Positions 7,192 through 13,230 of a stretch of 28,642 nucleotides of DNA are shown piece after piece. Source of the stretch: a virus; IMG/VR virus record IMGVR_UViG_3300021962_006357, positions 1-28,642 of that record, one strand, 5' to 3'. The notes below the pieces were generated by a model, which was not told the origin of the DNA, ran no database searches, and saw nothing but the letters and a program-made list of their open reading frames with translations. Numbering within the stretch: the first letter of the stretch is position 1; each line of letters opens with the position of its first letter. A program made the position numbers and the translations under genes.

Positions 7192-7555
7192 CAGCGACCT
7201 TCCAAGTATCAGAGAAGTTCTTATCCACTACGGAGCAAGTGTTCGACAAGGAAACGGGCAAGTTAATCTCAAGTGTCCTTTCCATTCCGACACACACCAA
7301 TCTGGAAGTGCTAATCTCAACGATAACATATTCATCTGTTTCGCCTGCGGAGTGCAAGGTAACAGTCTTCAAATTATTTCGCAGCAAGAAGGGATAAACA
7401 TACGTGAAGCAGTCACTTTTGCAGAAGGAATTACTGGGTGTAGCAACCAAGCGGTACGCGGCAAACATTTATCTGGCGGAAGATTACCTAAAAAGCAGAG
7501 GTATCTCAATGGAGATAGCACGTCTGGCGCAATTAGGCGTAGTCGCGGAGCCTGA
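7175..7555 (+). CDS. DnaG-like primase, zinc-finger fragment (split gene)
   Basis: 126 residues. It starts with a CHC2-type zinc-binding domain: C34-P-F-H37 and C55-F-A-C58 with the following GVQGNSLQII, then EGINIREAVTFAEGITG, the usual linker. Past about residue 95 (KHLSGGRLPKKQRY...) the translation no longer looks like a primase, and the continuing sequence is in the +1 frame (from 7404). The zinc domain binds template DNA during primer synthesis. Either two cooperating polypeptides exist or a +1 frameshift joins them between 7398 and 7555. Confidence 0.75.
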   Translation: MVINIDSDLPSIREVLIHYGASVRQGNGQVNLKCPFHSDTHQSGSANLNDNIFICFACGVQGNSLQIISQQEGINIREAVTFAEGITGCSNQAVRGKHLSGGRLPKKQRYLNGDSTSGAIRRSRGA

Positions 7556-8024
7556 GATAGGGCACGAATCTTTTGGTGGCAGATTATCCATACCGTACAT
7601 AACTAAAACTGGCGTGGTTGATTTAAGATTTAGAAGTTTGAATCCTGCAGTTGAACCAAAGTATATGGGTATGACTGGGGCCGAAACTAAAATGTATAAC
7701 GTGCTAGATGTTGAACGTGCGGGCGATTTTATAGGAGTGTGTGAAGGTGAACTGGATACTATTACTGTTTCTTCCTGTGTGGGTTTTTTCTGCGTTGGTG
7801 TACCTGGTTCTAATTCTTGGAAGAAACATTACACCAGGCTCCTATCGGACTTTCAAAGAGTCTTCGTCTTCGCAGATGGCGACCAGGCTGGCACGGAGTT
7901 CGCACGCTCACTGGCTAGGGAACTCCCCGTTACTATTGTGCAATTGCCAGATGGAGAAGATGTCAACTCAGCCTTCGTCAAATACGGAGCAGGATATATA
8001 AAAGAAAAGGCTGGGTTTCAGTGA
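7404..8024 (+). CDS. DnaG-like primase, catalytic TOPRIM fragment (split gene)
   Basis: 206 residues from GTG at 7404, with AGAAGGG about 10 bases upstream. YLAEDYLKSRGISMEIARLAQLGVV and GRLSIPYITKTGVVDLRFRSL are typical of the RNA-polymerase-like domain of phage primases. TOPRIM motifs are Glu114 in VCEGELDTI and Asp158/Asp160 in FADGDQAG, ending with PDGEDVNSAF. It makes RNA primers for the ATPase/helicase encoded upstream. It lacks the zinc finger, which is in the overlapping preceding frame; the overlap is 152 bases. Confidence 0.8.
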   Translation: MKQSLLQKELLGVATKRYAANIYLAEDYLKSRGISMEIARLAQLGVVAEPEIGHESFGGRLSIPYITKTGVVDLRFRSLNPAVEPKYMGMTGAETKMYNVLDVERAGDFIGVCEGELDTITVSSCVGFFCVGVPGSNSWKKHYTRLLSDFQRVFVFADGDQAGTEFARSLARELPVTIVQLPDGEDVNSAFVKYGAGYIKEKAGFQ

Positions 8025-8392
8025 CCTTCGATGATGAACCACCGCATAACTATTGTAATGATTGCAACGAAACCTTTGAAAATTCTTTTCAATTGATAGA
8101 CCATACCTTGGAAGAGGATGACGAGTTCGACCCGTATTATCTTTTGCCCAATGGGTATAAGTTATTGCTTGGTTCCCTGTTAAGGTTTATGTATAACAAT
8201 GCAAGCGAACCTGAACAAATTAAATTAATCACACAGTCTACATATGTCACTCTCTTTGCTAGTGAGAATGGCTATGACCTAGTAGATGAACTGGTTGAGG
8301 ATATGATTGTCAAGTCAGCACTGCAACATTTCGATGAAGATTTAGAAGCCCTATTAAAGAAGGACATAGCCGATGAAGAAGATGGAGAGTGA
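8021..8392 (+). CDS. Acidic protein with N-terminal zinc-finger-like motif
   Basis: 123 residues from GTG overlapping the primase stop (GTGA). YCNDCNETFENSFQLIDHTLEED (11-33) is a C-x2-C...H pattern like half of a C2H2 finger, with Asp or Glu possibly completing the site. The rest is acidic and helical (VDELVEDMIVKSALQHFDEDLEALLKKDIADEEDGE). Strong acidity could indicate DNA mimicry or protein partner binding. Family not recognised. Confidence 0.6.
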   Translation: MTFDDEPPHNYCNDCNETFENSFQLIDHTLEEDDEFDPYYLLPNGYKLLLGSLLRFMYNNASEPEQIKLITQSTYVTLFASENGYDLVDELVEDMIVKSALQHFDEDLEALLKKDIADEEDGE

Positions 8393-8398
8393 AGAGAT

Positions 8399-8782
8399 AT
8401 GGCAGATTATCCAATACCTCACGGGGCTTGGCTTGAAAATAGTACAGACGGAGAGGAAGGGCGCAGACCTCATAGTAACTCTCAGCATTCCACTATTAAA
8501 CGAGAGGTCCACCTAGAGGGTTATCTTTCCAACACAACCAAGGAACTCTCTGCTCTTCTGCTCAGCAAGCATAGAGACTATGGCCCCAAGAATATCTCTC
8601 TAGCCCCTGGTGGTGCACTCAACGGGTTAAGGGTGCGGATGCACGACAAACTTGCAAGGATTAACAACTTAGTAGAGAGCGGTGCTACACCCGACCACGA
8701 ATCTTTGGAGGATTCCTTCAAAGATATGGCTAACTATGCAATCATCGGACTCCTTGTTCTAAGGGGACAGTGGGAAGAGTGA
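8399..8782 (+). CDS. DUF1599-like protein (nucleotide-modification-associated type)
   Basis: 127 residues. The C-terminal two thirds carry KHRDYGPKNISLAPGG (57-72), LRVRMHDKLARINNL (77-91) and ESLEDSFKDMANYAIIGLL (101-119), the pattern of DUF1599, a helical family related in look to MazG-like nucleotide pyrophosphohydrolases. The Glu/Asp cluster in the last motif could bind metal. A role in nucleotide-pool handling or DNA modification is suggested by family naming only. The N-terminal ~35 residues are unlike the family and probably disordered. Confidence 0.65.
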   Translation: MADYPIPHGAWLENSTDGEEGRRPHSNSQHSTIKREVHLEGYLSNTTKELSALLLSKHRDYGPKNISLAPGGALNGLRVRMHDKLARINNLVESGATPDHESLEDSFKDMANYAIIGLLVLRGQWEE

Positions 8783-9162
8783 AAGAACAAGAGTTGTTCC
8801 TCTGGCTTAAGTCACAAATGCCAGACTTAGAGCACTCAGAAAATGAATACGATGGCTTTGATTGTGTGACGCAAGAGTTTAAGATGTTTATAGAACTTAA
8901 GTCCCGCAATACTCACTACGATACCTTGCTTTTGGAGAAGAAAAAGTATGACTTCTTGGTCGGCAAGGCTAATGAGTTAGGTCTTAAGGCGTGGTATATT
9001 AACTCTACCCCCGATGGAGTTTGGTCTTTTCTTTTATCAGATGTGGAGAACTTGGTATGGGAAGAGAAGTGGCTGCCAGTTACTACAGAGTTTGCTAATA
9101 AATCTAAGATAATGAAGGAAGTTACCTTCCTACCTACGACTGCGGGGTATAAAATTAAATGA
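8779..9162 (+). CDS. Small PD-(D/E)XK-like nuclease
   Basis: 127 residues if GTG 8779 (overlapping the previous TGA) is used; GTG 8770 gives three more residues, but its AAGGGG would be only 3 bases away. Asp25/Asp28 in YDGFDCV followed by Glu39-Leu-Lys41 in MFIELKSR gives the metal and catalytic pattern; THYDTLLLEKKKYDFLVGKANEL resembles the supporting helix of restriction-endonuclease folds. AWYINSTPDGVWSFLL is a beta hairpin. It is probably a DNA-processing nuclease of the recombination module; specificity is unknown. Confidence 0.6.
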   Translation: MKEQELFLWLKSQMPDLEHSENEYDGFDCVTQEFKMFIELKSRNTHYDTLLLEKKKYDFLVGKANELGLKAWYINSTPDGVWSFLLSDVENLVWEEKWLPVTTEFANKSKIMKEVTFLPTTAGYKIK

Positions 9163-9803
9163 GTATCGGCTGGGAACGTATCGAACCTTGGAAATATATT
9201 GTAGATGCCGTTGCCTCTGAGTACTCACGCAAGTTTCAAGACATTGAACCTCAAGACTTAAGACAGATTCTCTATCAATGGTTTCTTGAACACCCCAATA
9301 AGTTGGATACTTGGGAGGCAATCGGTCAGAAAGATGCAAAGAATCTTATCTATCGTAGCCTGCGCAATCAGGCTTTAGATTACTGCCAACATTGGAAGGC
9401 TAAGTCTGGCGGTTATGAGACCAGCGACCTGTTCTTTTATGAATCAGATATGGTTGAGGCCCTGCTTCCTCCTGTCTTAAGAGGTGAGTTCGGTGTGACA
9501 CATAAACTCAATCTCGGTGGCCCTGCTCGTCCCTCTGCTCCAAGTGAGGGTGGCAACCTGATGGCTATGATGATTGAAGTTGACCTTGGATTTTGGAAAC
9601 TGCACCAAGACGATAGGAAGTTATTGTTCCTGCGCTATGTTGAGGCGATGGACTTCGGAGATATTGCAAGCCAACTAGGTTTAGGTTCTGAAGACACCGC
9701 CCGTATGCGACACAAGCGTGCCATCAAGAAACTGATTAACAAGATTGGTGGATTCAAACCATTCCGCGATGAGGATGATGTTCCTATTGTGCAGGAAGAT
9801 TAG
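9159..9803 (+). CDS. Sigma-70-like transcription factor (region 4 helix-turn-helix)
   Basis: 214 residues, start overlapping the previous stop (ATGA). Residues about 152-194 (RKLLFLRYVEAMDFGDIASQLGLGSEDTARMRHKRAIKKL) form a sigma region 4-type helix-turn-helix. The N-terminal part (DLRQILYQWFLEHP ... LIYRSLRNQALDYCQHWKAK) resembles a reduced region 2. It is the last plus-strand early gene and may redirect host RNA polymerase to phage promoters. DLRQ at 33-36 is written with the recurrent word GACTTAAGACAG. Its last 20 bases overlap the convergent minus-strand gene. Confidence 0.7.
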   Translation: MSIGWERIEPWKYIVDAVASEYSRKFQDIEPQDLRQILYQWFLEHPNKLDTWEAIGQKDAKNLIYRSLRNQALDYCQHWKAKSGGYETSDLFFYESDMVEALLPPVLRGEFGVTHKLNLGGPARPSAPSEGGNLMAMMIEVDLGFWKLHQDDRKLLFLRYVEAMDFGDIASQLGLGSEDTARMRHKRAIKKLINKIGGFKPFRDEDDVPIVQED

Positions 9804-9939
9804 CCTCGGCTGGGTCTACATACATTGTTTCCCCATATGAATTATAGAACTCTTCTATATCTTTTCCACTAGCAAACTGTAATGTTTCATTCTTTGGCTG
9901 ACAGTTAGAACAACCACCGCTCTCACATACTTCACACAT
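9784..9939 (-). CDS. Zinc-knuckle microprotein (double CxxC), last gene of the minus operon
   Basis: 51 residues, MCEVCESGGCSNCQ at the start (C2-x2-C5, C10-x2-C13) and an acidic helical remainder. GACAGGAGG lies 7 bases upstream, sharing the GACAGGAG part of the recurrent start motif. The stop lies inside the convergent sigma-like gene (20-base overlap). The double CxxC is likely to bind a metal. Confidence 0.65.
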   Translation of the reverse strand: MCEVCESGGCSNCQPKNETLQFASGKDIEEFYNSYGETMYVDPAEANLPAQ

Positions 9940-9941
9940 CT

Positions 9942-10115
9942 CTAGCCTCCTGTCGAATAGAATCCAGTCCCTTTGAACTGAACTGCTGGTGATGAATATA
10001 TCCTACTTGATACTTGCCCGCAAGGGCAACTAACTTCCTCATCTCGTTGTTCATAGTTACGACTTAAGACTAGAAGTGAATGACACTTGCGACAACGATA
10101 CTCATACGTTGGCAT
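9942..10115 (-). CDS. FmdB-family zinc ribbon protein
   Basis: 57 residues from ATG 10115; AGGAG is 5 bases upstream, and the start overlaps the previous stop (TAATG), which rules out the longer frame from 10160. MPTYEYRCRKC is the signature of FmdB-type putative regulatory zinc ribbons, completed by a second C-x-C pair (SCPCGQ) and SPAVQFKGTGFYSTGG, the family's usual end. These are small predicted DNA- or protein-binding ribbons of unsettled function. GACTTAAGAC is embedded at 10061-10070. Confidence 0.8.
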   Translation of the reverse strand: MPTYEYRCRKCHSLLVLSRNYEQRDEEVSCPCGQVSSRIYSSPAVQFKGTGFYSTGG

Positions 10116-10246
10116 TAAAACTCCTGCGCTATGTACCAGAAGCCTAGGTCTATATCCCAACCATATTTACTTAGACTAAACCCGATACCAAATCCGCTTT
10201 TGCGTCCCCAAGCAAACCAGTATTTACCTATCTTTTTTTCGCTCAT
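10115..10246 (-). CDS. Aromatic-rich microprotein
   Basis: 43 residues (MSEKKIGKYWFAWGRKSGFG ... WYIAQEF), overlapping both neighbours (ATGA upstream, TAATG downstream). It is rich in Trp, Phe, Tyr and Gly with a basic start; the look is a small beta sheet. No family recognised. Its reality rests on the tight chaining with clear genes on both sides. Confidence 0.55.
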   Translation of the reverse strand: MSEKKIGKYWFAWGRKSGFGIGFSLSKYGWDIDLGFWYIAQEF

Positions 10247-10431
10247 TCATCATCACCGACAATCGTTGCAACTGGATTCCAACCTGAACTTAAATAATCT
10301 AACTTACTTGTAGTGTAATCAAGTTCCAATCCAGCAACCCTAAACCTTTCTATTGCTTCTTCTTTTGTTTCTGCCTTGAATATTCCCACAGACCTTATCT
10401 TTTGTGTTGCAACTACCTTATAATTATTCAT
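10243..10431 (-). CDS. Small hypothetical protein, alpha/beta
   Basis: 62 residues. NNYKVVATQKIRSVGIFKAETKEEAIERFRVAGLELDY reads as strand-strand-helix, similar in outline to small DpnD/PcfM-like proteins (strand, then KAxxxEEAIE helix). It ends SGWNPVATIVGDDE. Start and stop are both shared with neighbours (ATGA overlaps). Function unknown. Confidence 0.55.
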   Translation of the reverse strand: MNNYKVVATQKIRSVGIFKAETKEEAIERFRVAGLELDYTTSKLDYLSSGWNPVATIVGDDE

Positions 10432-10607
10432 TCATCTCTCCAATCTATCGGTGTTGGTGCGGTGCTGATTGCCCCACACTCCTTGCATTCCTGCCTTAAG
10501 TCATACCAACTTGCCTCTCTCGTCTCATCGTCCCACATTAGCGTAACGATAAACATTTTACAACCACATACACAGGTAGTTATTGGCTTACCTCTTAAGT
10601 CTAACAC
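10428..10607 (-). CDS. Zinc-ribbon microprotein with DLRQ-coded motif
   Basis: 59 residues from GTG, which follows the previous TAA directly (TAAGTG); AAGGG lies about 10 bases upstream. C12-V-C14-G-C16 and C41-x2-C44 make a compact ribbon. The near-motif GACTTAAGG/CAGG is translated as DLRQ at 36-39, and a second CTTAAG lies at residues 3-6 (DLRG). Likely nucleic-acid or protein binding; family not recognised. Confidence 0.6.
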   Translation of the reverse strand: MLDLRGKPITTCVCGCKMFIVTLMWDDETREASWYDLRQECKECGAISTAPTPIDWRDE

Positions 10608-11021
10608 TTAGTACCAGCCCTTAGAGTGGTGCGCCCACGCCTTGCACGGTGTGTCGTAGCGGTGCTTGATATAGCGGTAGGCATTTAGTATCTGTATTGC
10701 AGGGTCTGTGCTTGTCTCGTTCATTAACTGTCCGATTCCATATGCACTTGAGTGCTTGTTGTCTGCATAGTTATCGAAGCGAGACTCTTTTGTGAATATT
10801 TTGTAGATACATTTCCTCTGTCTTAAGTCCCAACCATAGCCAGCCTTAGCAAACTTCATAGCCATAATCTTGTTGGCTTTCTTCTGCTCCATACTGGCCT
10901 TGGTTGGGATAGCAACGGGGTGTTTGAGTGTTAAATCTACATTGACACCGACATCATTTCCTACGGGGATAAAGATTATCAGCGCGGTCAATACTGCGAC
11001 TGCTATAAATCGTTTTTTCAT
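10608..11021 (-). CDS. Exported lytic-transglycosylase-like protein
   Basis: 137 residues. The N-terminus (MKKR then IAVAVLTALIIFIPVG) is a signal peptide or membrane anchor. The C-terminal ~75 residues match the SLT-like pattern of actinobacterial secreted transglycosylases: KESRFDNYA with catalytic Glu79, SSAYGIGQLM (91-100), IQILNAYRYIKHRYDTPCKAW and a final GWY. C71 and C126 may form a disulfide. These cleave glycan strands without water. Being in the early operon, not the lysis cassette, it may alter the wall during infection or exclude other phages. DLRQ (65-68) is again written GACTTAAGACAG. Confidence 0.75.
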   Translation of the reverse strand: MKKRFIAVAVLTALIIFIPVGNDVGVNVDLTLKHPVAIPTKASMEQKKANKIMAMKFAKAGYGWDLRQRKCIYKIFTKESRFDNYADNKHSSAYGIGQLMNETSTDPAIQILNAYRYIKHRYDTPCKAWAHHSKGWY

Positions 11022-11371
11022 TTACTTATTATAGCAAGCAATCGCTTCACATCTCTTAGGTGACGGCTTTCTGAGATGAGTTTCCTATTCGATGGGTTCT
11101 TCACGCTCACAAGATACCTCTGTGTCATTAACATACCGCCCCAAATAGAACTTGCACCCCCTGTGTACTGCATATTATCTGACTCTATCCCCTGCTTAAA
11201 ACATTCTTCTATGACTGGACATTTCCTGCATATTTGTATTGCCTCTACACTTCTTAAGACTTGCAACTTCTGCTCGTCCTCAAAGACTGAGTTCTCATAG
11301 TGCCATAGGTCAGGGTCGGGGTGTCCGTTGCAGAGTCCCTGCTCGTGCCACCCCTTGTCCCTCAACCCCAT
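11018..11371 (-). CDS. whiB: WhiB-family iron-sulfur transcription regulator
   Basis: 117 residues. Cys14, Cys48, Cys51 and Cys57 give the WhiB cluster-binding spacing (C...C-x2-C-x5-C), with HPDPDLW before and SIWGG (75-79) as the family's G(I/V)WGG turn; a basic C-terminus (RKLISESRHLRDVKRLL) can bind DNA. WhiB proteins bind the principal sigma factor and tune promoters. In mycobacteriophage TM4 such a protein affects the host WhiB regulon and superinfection. It is chained to its neighbours (TAATG in, ATGA out) and lies downstream of the CRP-like sites in the same operon. Confidence 0.9.
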   Translation of the reverse strand: MGLRDKGWHEQGLCNGHPDPDLWHYENSVFEDEQKLQVLRSVEAIQICRKCPVIEECFKQGIESDNMQYTGGASSIWGGMLMTQRYLVSVKNPSNRKLISESRHLRDVKRLLAIISK

Positions 11372-11598
11372 TAAATTACCAACTTAAGACTTAAGACAGG
11401 TAACACATTGACTGCCTCGCCTTTGTATTCATCTGTCCACTTAACATTTGAGTGCACTTGGTGTTCATACAACCACTCGTCTTGCTCGGCATAGGTCATA
11501 GTTTTCCATTGTTCGGGTAGTTCTTGCTCAGGTGATAGCCATACATTGATTACCTTCACGCCCTTTGTCTCATACACTACTTGATAATGTTGCGTCAT
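11371..11598 (-). CDS. Hypothetical early protein
   Basis: 75 residues. YQVVYETKGVKVINVWLSPEQELPEQWKTMTYAEQDEWLYEHQ is an alpha/beta module ending in NVLPVLSLKLVI. GGGG lies about 7 bases upstream of the ATG. It overlaps the upstream gene by 29 bases and the WhiB start by TAATG. Two tandem CTTAAG cores (11383-11395) encode the C-terminal VLSLK. No family recognised. Confidence 0.55.
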   Translation of the reverse strand: MTQHYQVVYETKGVKVINVWLSPEQELPEQWKTMTYAEQDEWLYEHQVHSNVKWTDEYKGEAVNVLPVLSLKLVI

Positions 11599-11701
11599 CT
11601 TCTACCCCTATCCATATGAATCCATCTTGGTGGCGCGTAATCTGCCCTAATATCTCGAACCATTGTTCGTCTACTTCTGCTGTGATTATGCGATTAGTCA
11701 T
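11570..11701 (-). CDS. Small hypothetical protein
   Basis: 43 residues (MTNRIITAEVDEQWFEILGQ ... GVEDDATLSSSV) with a strong ribosome-binding site, GAGGAGG, 6 bases upstream. It overlaps the previous gene by 8 bases and the next by 29. Strand-helix-strand character; acidic end. Function unknown. Confidence 0.55.
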   Translation of the reverse strand: MTNRIITAEVDEQWFEILGQITRHQDGFIWIGVEDDATLSSSV

Positions 11702-11876
11702 CTGTTGCCTCCTCCAACTCATCTACCTCGAAGAAATACTCCACGTTCTTACTTAAGTCCGAAGCCTTGAGTGCGTCACGTACTGCCACGCCTTTGTCCC
11801 TTGCCTCATTGAATGAATCAAACTCATCTGTCATACTGAAGATGACTTTGCATACCTTGACCTCATAGCGTTTCAT
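11694..11876 (-). CDS. Small hypothetical protein
   Basis: 60 residues. MKRYEVKVCKVIFSMTDEFDSFNEARDKGVAVRDALKAS reads as two strands and a helix, similar in outline to the 62-residue protein at 10243-10431. The start overlaps the previous stop (ATGA); GGGGGAAGA is the likely ribosome site. A CTTAAG core at 11752-11757 is read as DLS. Confidence 0.55.
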   Translation of the reverse strand: MKRYEVKVCKVIFSMTDEFDSFNEARDKGVAVRDALKASDLSKNVEYFFEVDELEEATDD

Positions 11877-11974
11877 TCTTCTTCCCCCTCTGTCATTAGT
11901 CCGTAATCTTTGAGTGCTTGTATTGCTTCCTTTAGTGTCTTAAGTGCTAACTCTTGTTCCTGTTCTGTGCTCAT
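11873..11974 (-). CDS. 33-residue helical microprotein
   Basis: MSTEQEQELALKTLKEAIQA followed by LKDYGLMTEGEEE: one amphipathic acidic helix. GACAGGAGA is 7 bases upstream of the ATG, the SD half of the recurrent motif. The start overlaps the previous stop (ATGA) and the stop overlaps the next start (ATGA). Short, but translation signals are strong. Confidence 0.5.
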   Translation of the reverse strand: MSTEQEQELALKTLKEAIQALKDYGLMTEGEEE

Positions 11975-12117
11975 TTGTTTTCTCCTGTCTTTGGACAATC
12001 ATCGTATGGGTTTTCATTTCCTTCATTGTCTTCACACCAGCACCAGTTAAACCTATTTACCTGTGTTGCGTGTGTCAACTCTGCTAGTTCGCTCCAACTT
12101 ATTTGCTCTGTACTCAC
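11971..12117 (-). CDS. Acidic microprotein with Trp-Cys motif
   Basis: 48 residues from GTG 12117, chosen over the longer ATG 12174 because GACAGGAGA lies 6 bases upstream of the GTG and the longer frame would cover another gene. WCWCEDNEGNENPYDDCP holds three cysteines in an acidic loop, possibly metal-binding. ATGA overlap downstream. Family not recognised. Confidence 0.55.
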   Translation of the reverse strand: MSTEQISWSELAELTHATQVNRFNWCWCEDNEGNENPYDDCPKTGENK

Positions 12118-12118
12118 C

Positions 12119-12196
12119 TTATTCTCCTGTCTCTCTGTGTTCGCATTGGTTGATAGGGTATAAGCAATCTCCACATATTACAACTGTGTCGCTCAT
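12119..12196 (-). CDS. 25-residue zinc-knuckle microprotein
   Basis: MSDTVVICGDCLYPINQCEH followed by RETGE: C8-x2-C11...C18-x-H20 is a complete CCCH-type metal site in a 25-residue chain. The start overlaps the previous stop (ATGA), and CTTAAGACACACGAGA precedes it as a diverged copy of the recurrent start motif. It is very short, so confidence is moderate; the conserved-looking cysteine spacing and the operon packing support it. Confidence 0.45.
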   Translation of the reverse strand: MSDTVVICGDCLYPINQCEHRETGE

Positions 12197-12348
12197 TTTT
12201 TATTCTCGTGTGTCTTAAGTTGTAACTGCGCTTGGTTAAGTATCTTGTGCCAATAGTCGAAGTCATCGTTGCTTTTACTGGCGTTGCGTTGCTCCCTCGC
12301 CCGTTTGGCAAGTCGGCGGTACGTTTCTTGTAACTTAACTTGATTCAT
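12193..12348 (-). CDS. Basic helical small protein
   Basis: 51 residues: KLQETYRRLAKRAREQRNASKSNDDFDYWHKILNQAQLQLKTHENKK. Helical and strongly basic in the first half, as in nucleic-acid-binding or sigma-binding peptides. GACTTAAGACAGG upstream (inside the end of the previous gene) marks its start, which overlaps the previous stop (ATGA). No family recognised. Confidence 0.55.
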   Translation of the reverse strand: MNQVKLQETYRRLAKRAREQRNASKSNDDFDYWHKILNQAQLQLKTHENKK

Positions 12349-12491
12349 TTGTTTGCCTGTCTTAAGTCATAAGCCCGCACTCTGGCAAGGCCTTTCTTGT
12401 GTGCTGTCCATAATCTGTCTACTGCATTACCGATAAGGGCAAGCATTCCGAAAAATACTATCAAGTAGCACACGATAAATAGTGACTCCAT
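12345..12491 (-). CDS. Single-pass membrane microprotein
   Basis: 48 residues. MESLFIVCYLIVFFGMLALIGNAV is one membrane helix, followed by a basic cytoplasmic tail (HKKGLARVRAYDLRQANK). ATG 12491 shares bases with the previous stop (TAATG), so the longer upstream ATG at 12575 is rejected. Its last residues DLRQ are the recurrent GACTTAAGACAG, which also serves as the leader of the next gene. Confidence 0.6.
   Translation of the reverse strand: MESLFIVCYLIVFFGMLALIGNAVDRLWTAHKKGLARVRAYDLRQANK
12355..12368 (-). promoter_or_regulatory. Start-associated motif before the gene starting at 12348
   Basis: On the minus strand GACTTAAGACAGGC, 6 bases before ATG. It also encodes the DLRQ-Ala end of the upstream membrane protein. 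Confidence 0.6.
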
Positions 12492-12658
12492 TAGTTGCCC
12501 GCCTTGCGTGCCTTGATTATCTTGCGAACCTTTAGCCCTGCAAAGATTAACACCGCAAGGATTACAGTCCTCCAAGGTAGAAAGACATCTCCAAAATAGG
12601 TTGTTAGTTGTAGGCTGTAGTTATCAAATCCGAAATTCAAGAACTCTTCTGTGTTCAT
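12491..12658 (-). CDS. Single-pass membrane microprotein
   Basis: 55 residues: MNTEEFLNFGFDNYSLQLTT, then a membrane helix (about 20-42, VFLPWRTVILAVLIFAGLKV with one Arg) and a basic tail (RKIIKARKAGN). A perfect copy of the start motif with AGGAG decides the start. It forms a pair with the next membrane protein through TAATG overlap. Small early membrane proteins often serve superinfection exclusion or host takeover; that is inference. Confidence 0.6.
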   Translation of the reverse strand: MNTEEFLNFGFDNYSLQLTTYFGDVFLPWRTVILAVLIFAGLKVRKIIKARKAGN

Positions 12659-12664
12659 TTGTTT

Positions 12665-12680
12665 TCTCCTGTCTTAAGTC
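12665..12680 (-). promoter_or_regulatory. Start-associated motif before the gene starting at 12658
   Basis: On the minus strand CGACTTAAGACAGGAGA, 6 bases before ATG 12658; a full copy with a consensus Shine-Dalgarno. Confidence 0.75.
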
Positions 12681-12705
12681 GTACTTGGTGAACATTTGCC
12701 ACCGT

Positions 12706-12748
12706 GCCCCGTCAGGTCGTGAACCTGTCGCCCGCTGAGAGTCGGGGC
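12706..12748 (-). other. Folded GC-rich element B (tRNA-acceptor/T-arm-like)
   Basis: Outer stem GCCCCG/CGGGGC (12706-12711 with 12743-12748). Inside is a 5-bp hairpin CAGGT/ACCTG (12713-12717 with 12723-12727) that reads TTCACGA as its T-like loop on the minus strand. It directly abuts the CRP-like site at 12749. Related to elements at 13231 and 13928. Confidence 0.6.
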
Positions 12749-12764
12749 TGTGAGTTACCTCACG
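12749..12764. promoter_or_regulatory. CRP/GlxR-like operator, 9 of 10 positions
   Basis: TGTGAGTTACCTCACG: palindrome TGTGA-N6-TCAC(A), last base changed. It overlaps the stop codon of the coiled-coil gene and lies about 90 bp upstream of the gene starting at 12658. Confidence 0.65.
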
Positions 12765-13185
12765 CGCTCTGTTTTGCTTGTACTTTCTTCGCATATTTTG
12801 CGACTAGTGCTTCCATAATTGCTTGCCCTTTTGCTTTGTTTGCTTCTTCTCTTTCCTTTTGTGCTTCGCGGAGTGGGGCTAAGGCTTCCCATTGTTCGTC
12901 TTGAATTACTTGCATTGCTTTATGCTTGCGCTCCCTAACCAGTTCTTGGGTGTCGTAGAGTGCTTTAATCTGTGCTTGAATTAGTTCCATATGGGCTCTG
13001 TAGTTGTCTTGAATTTTTTCTGTTCGCTCTTTGTTGTTTATGTTCCACTCGCTCAATGCTTTCATCGTTTCGTCATAAAGTTTGCCATTCTCACGGCGAA
13101 CTTCTAGCATTGCTTCATTTTCTGCTTTGCTGAAACTGCGTGCCATTGGCTTACTCATTATCTTGAAGAGTTCGTGTGTTTGCAC
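12760..13185 (-). CDS. Coiled-coil early protein
   Basis: 141 residues from GTG 13185, with GACAGGAGA 7 bases upstream. After a short N-terminus (MQTHELFKIMSKPMARSFSK) the chain is one long charged helix to about residue 135, with heptad-like Leu/Ala/Met spacing (EAMLEVRRENGKLYDETMKAL ... LIQAQIKALYDTQELVRERKHKAMQVI). No catalytic motif. It probably oligomerises or acts as an adaptor. An internal ATG at residue 10 (MSKPM) is an alternative start with a weaker ribosome site. Confidence 0.65.
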   Translation of the reverse strand: MQTHELFKIMSKPMARSFSKAENEAMLEVRRENGKLYDETMKALSEWNINNKERTEKIQDNYRAHMELIQAQIKALYDTQELVRERKHKAMQVIQDEQWEALAPLREAQKEREEANKAKGQAIMEALVAKYAKKVQAKQSA

Positions 13186-13230
13186 TTGCTTTTCTCCTGT
13201 CGTTTGTGGTTCTGGTAGATTCCTACCCGT

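Noticed and set aside
7188-7397. Plus-strand open frame overlapping the primase zinc-finger gene
   Set aside because: It is a shadow in another frame; the CHC2 zinc motif in the overlapping frame is clear, and the stop at 7395-7397 precedes the TOPRIM frame.
4569-7555. Intron or inserted element as the cause of the split nuclease and primase
   Set aside because: In both cases the fragments overlap; there is no extra DNA between them that could be an intron, intein or insertion.
3085-7594. DnaA-box-like words (TTATCCACT at about 3087 and 7214, TTATCCATA near 7586)
   Set aside because: They are scattered single near-matches inside coding regions, not a cluster in the non-coding divergent region.
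12114-12311. Open frame of 65 residues on the minus strand
   Set aside because: It overlaps two better supported genes (12119-12196 and 12193-12348) with ATGA coupling and the start motif, and has no ribosome site of its own.
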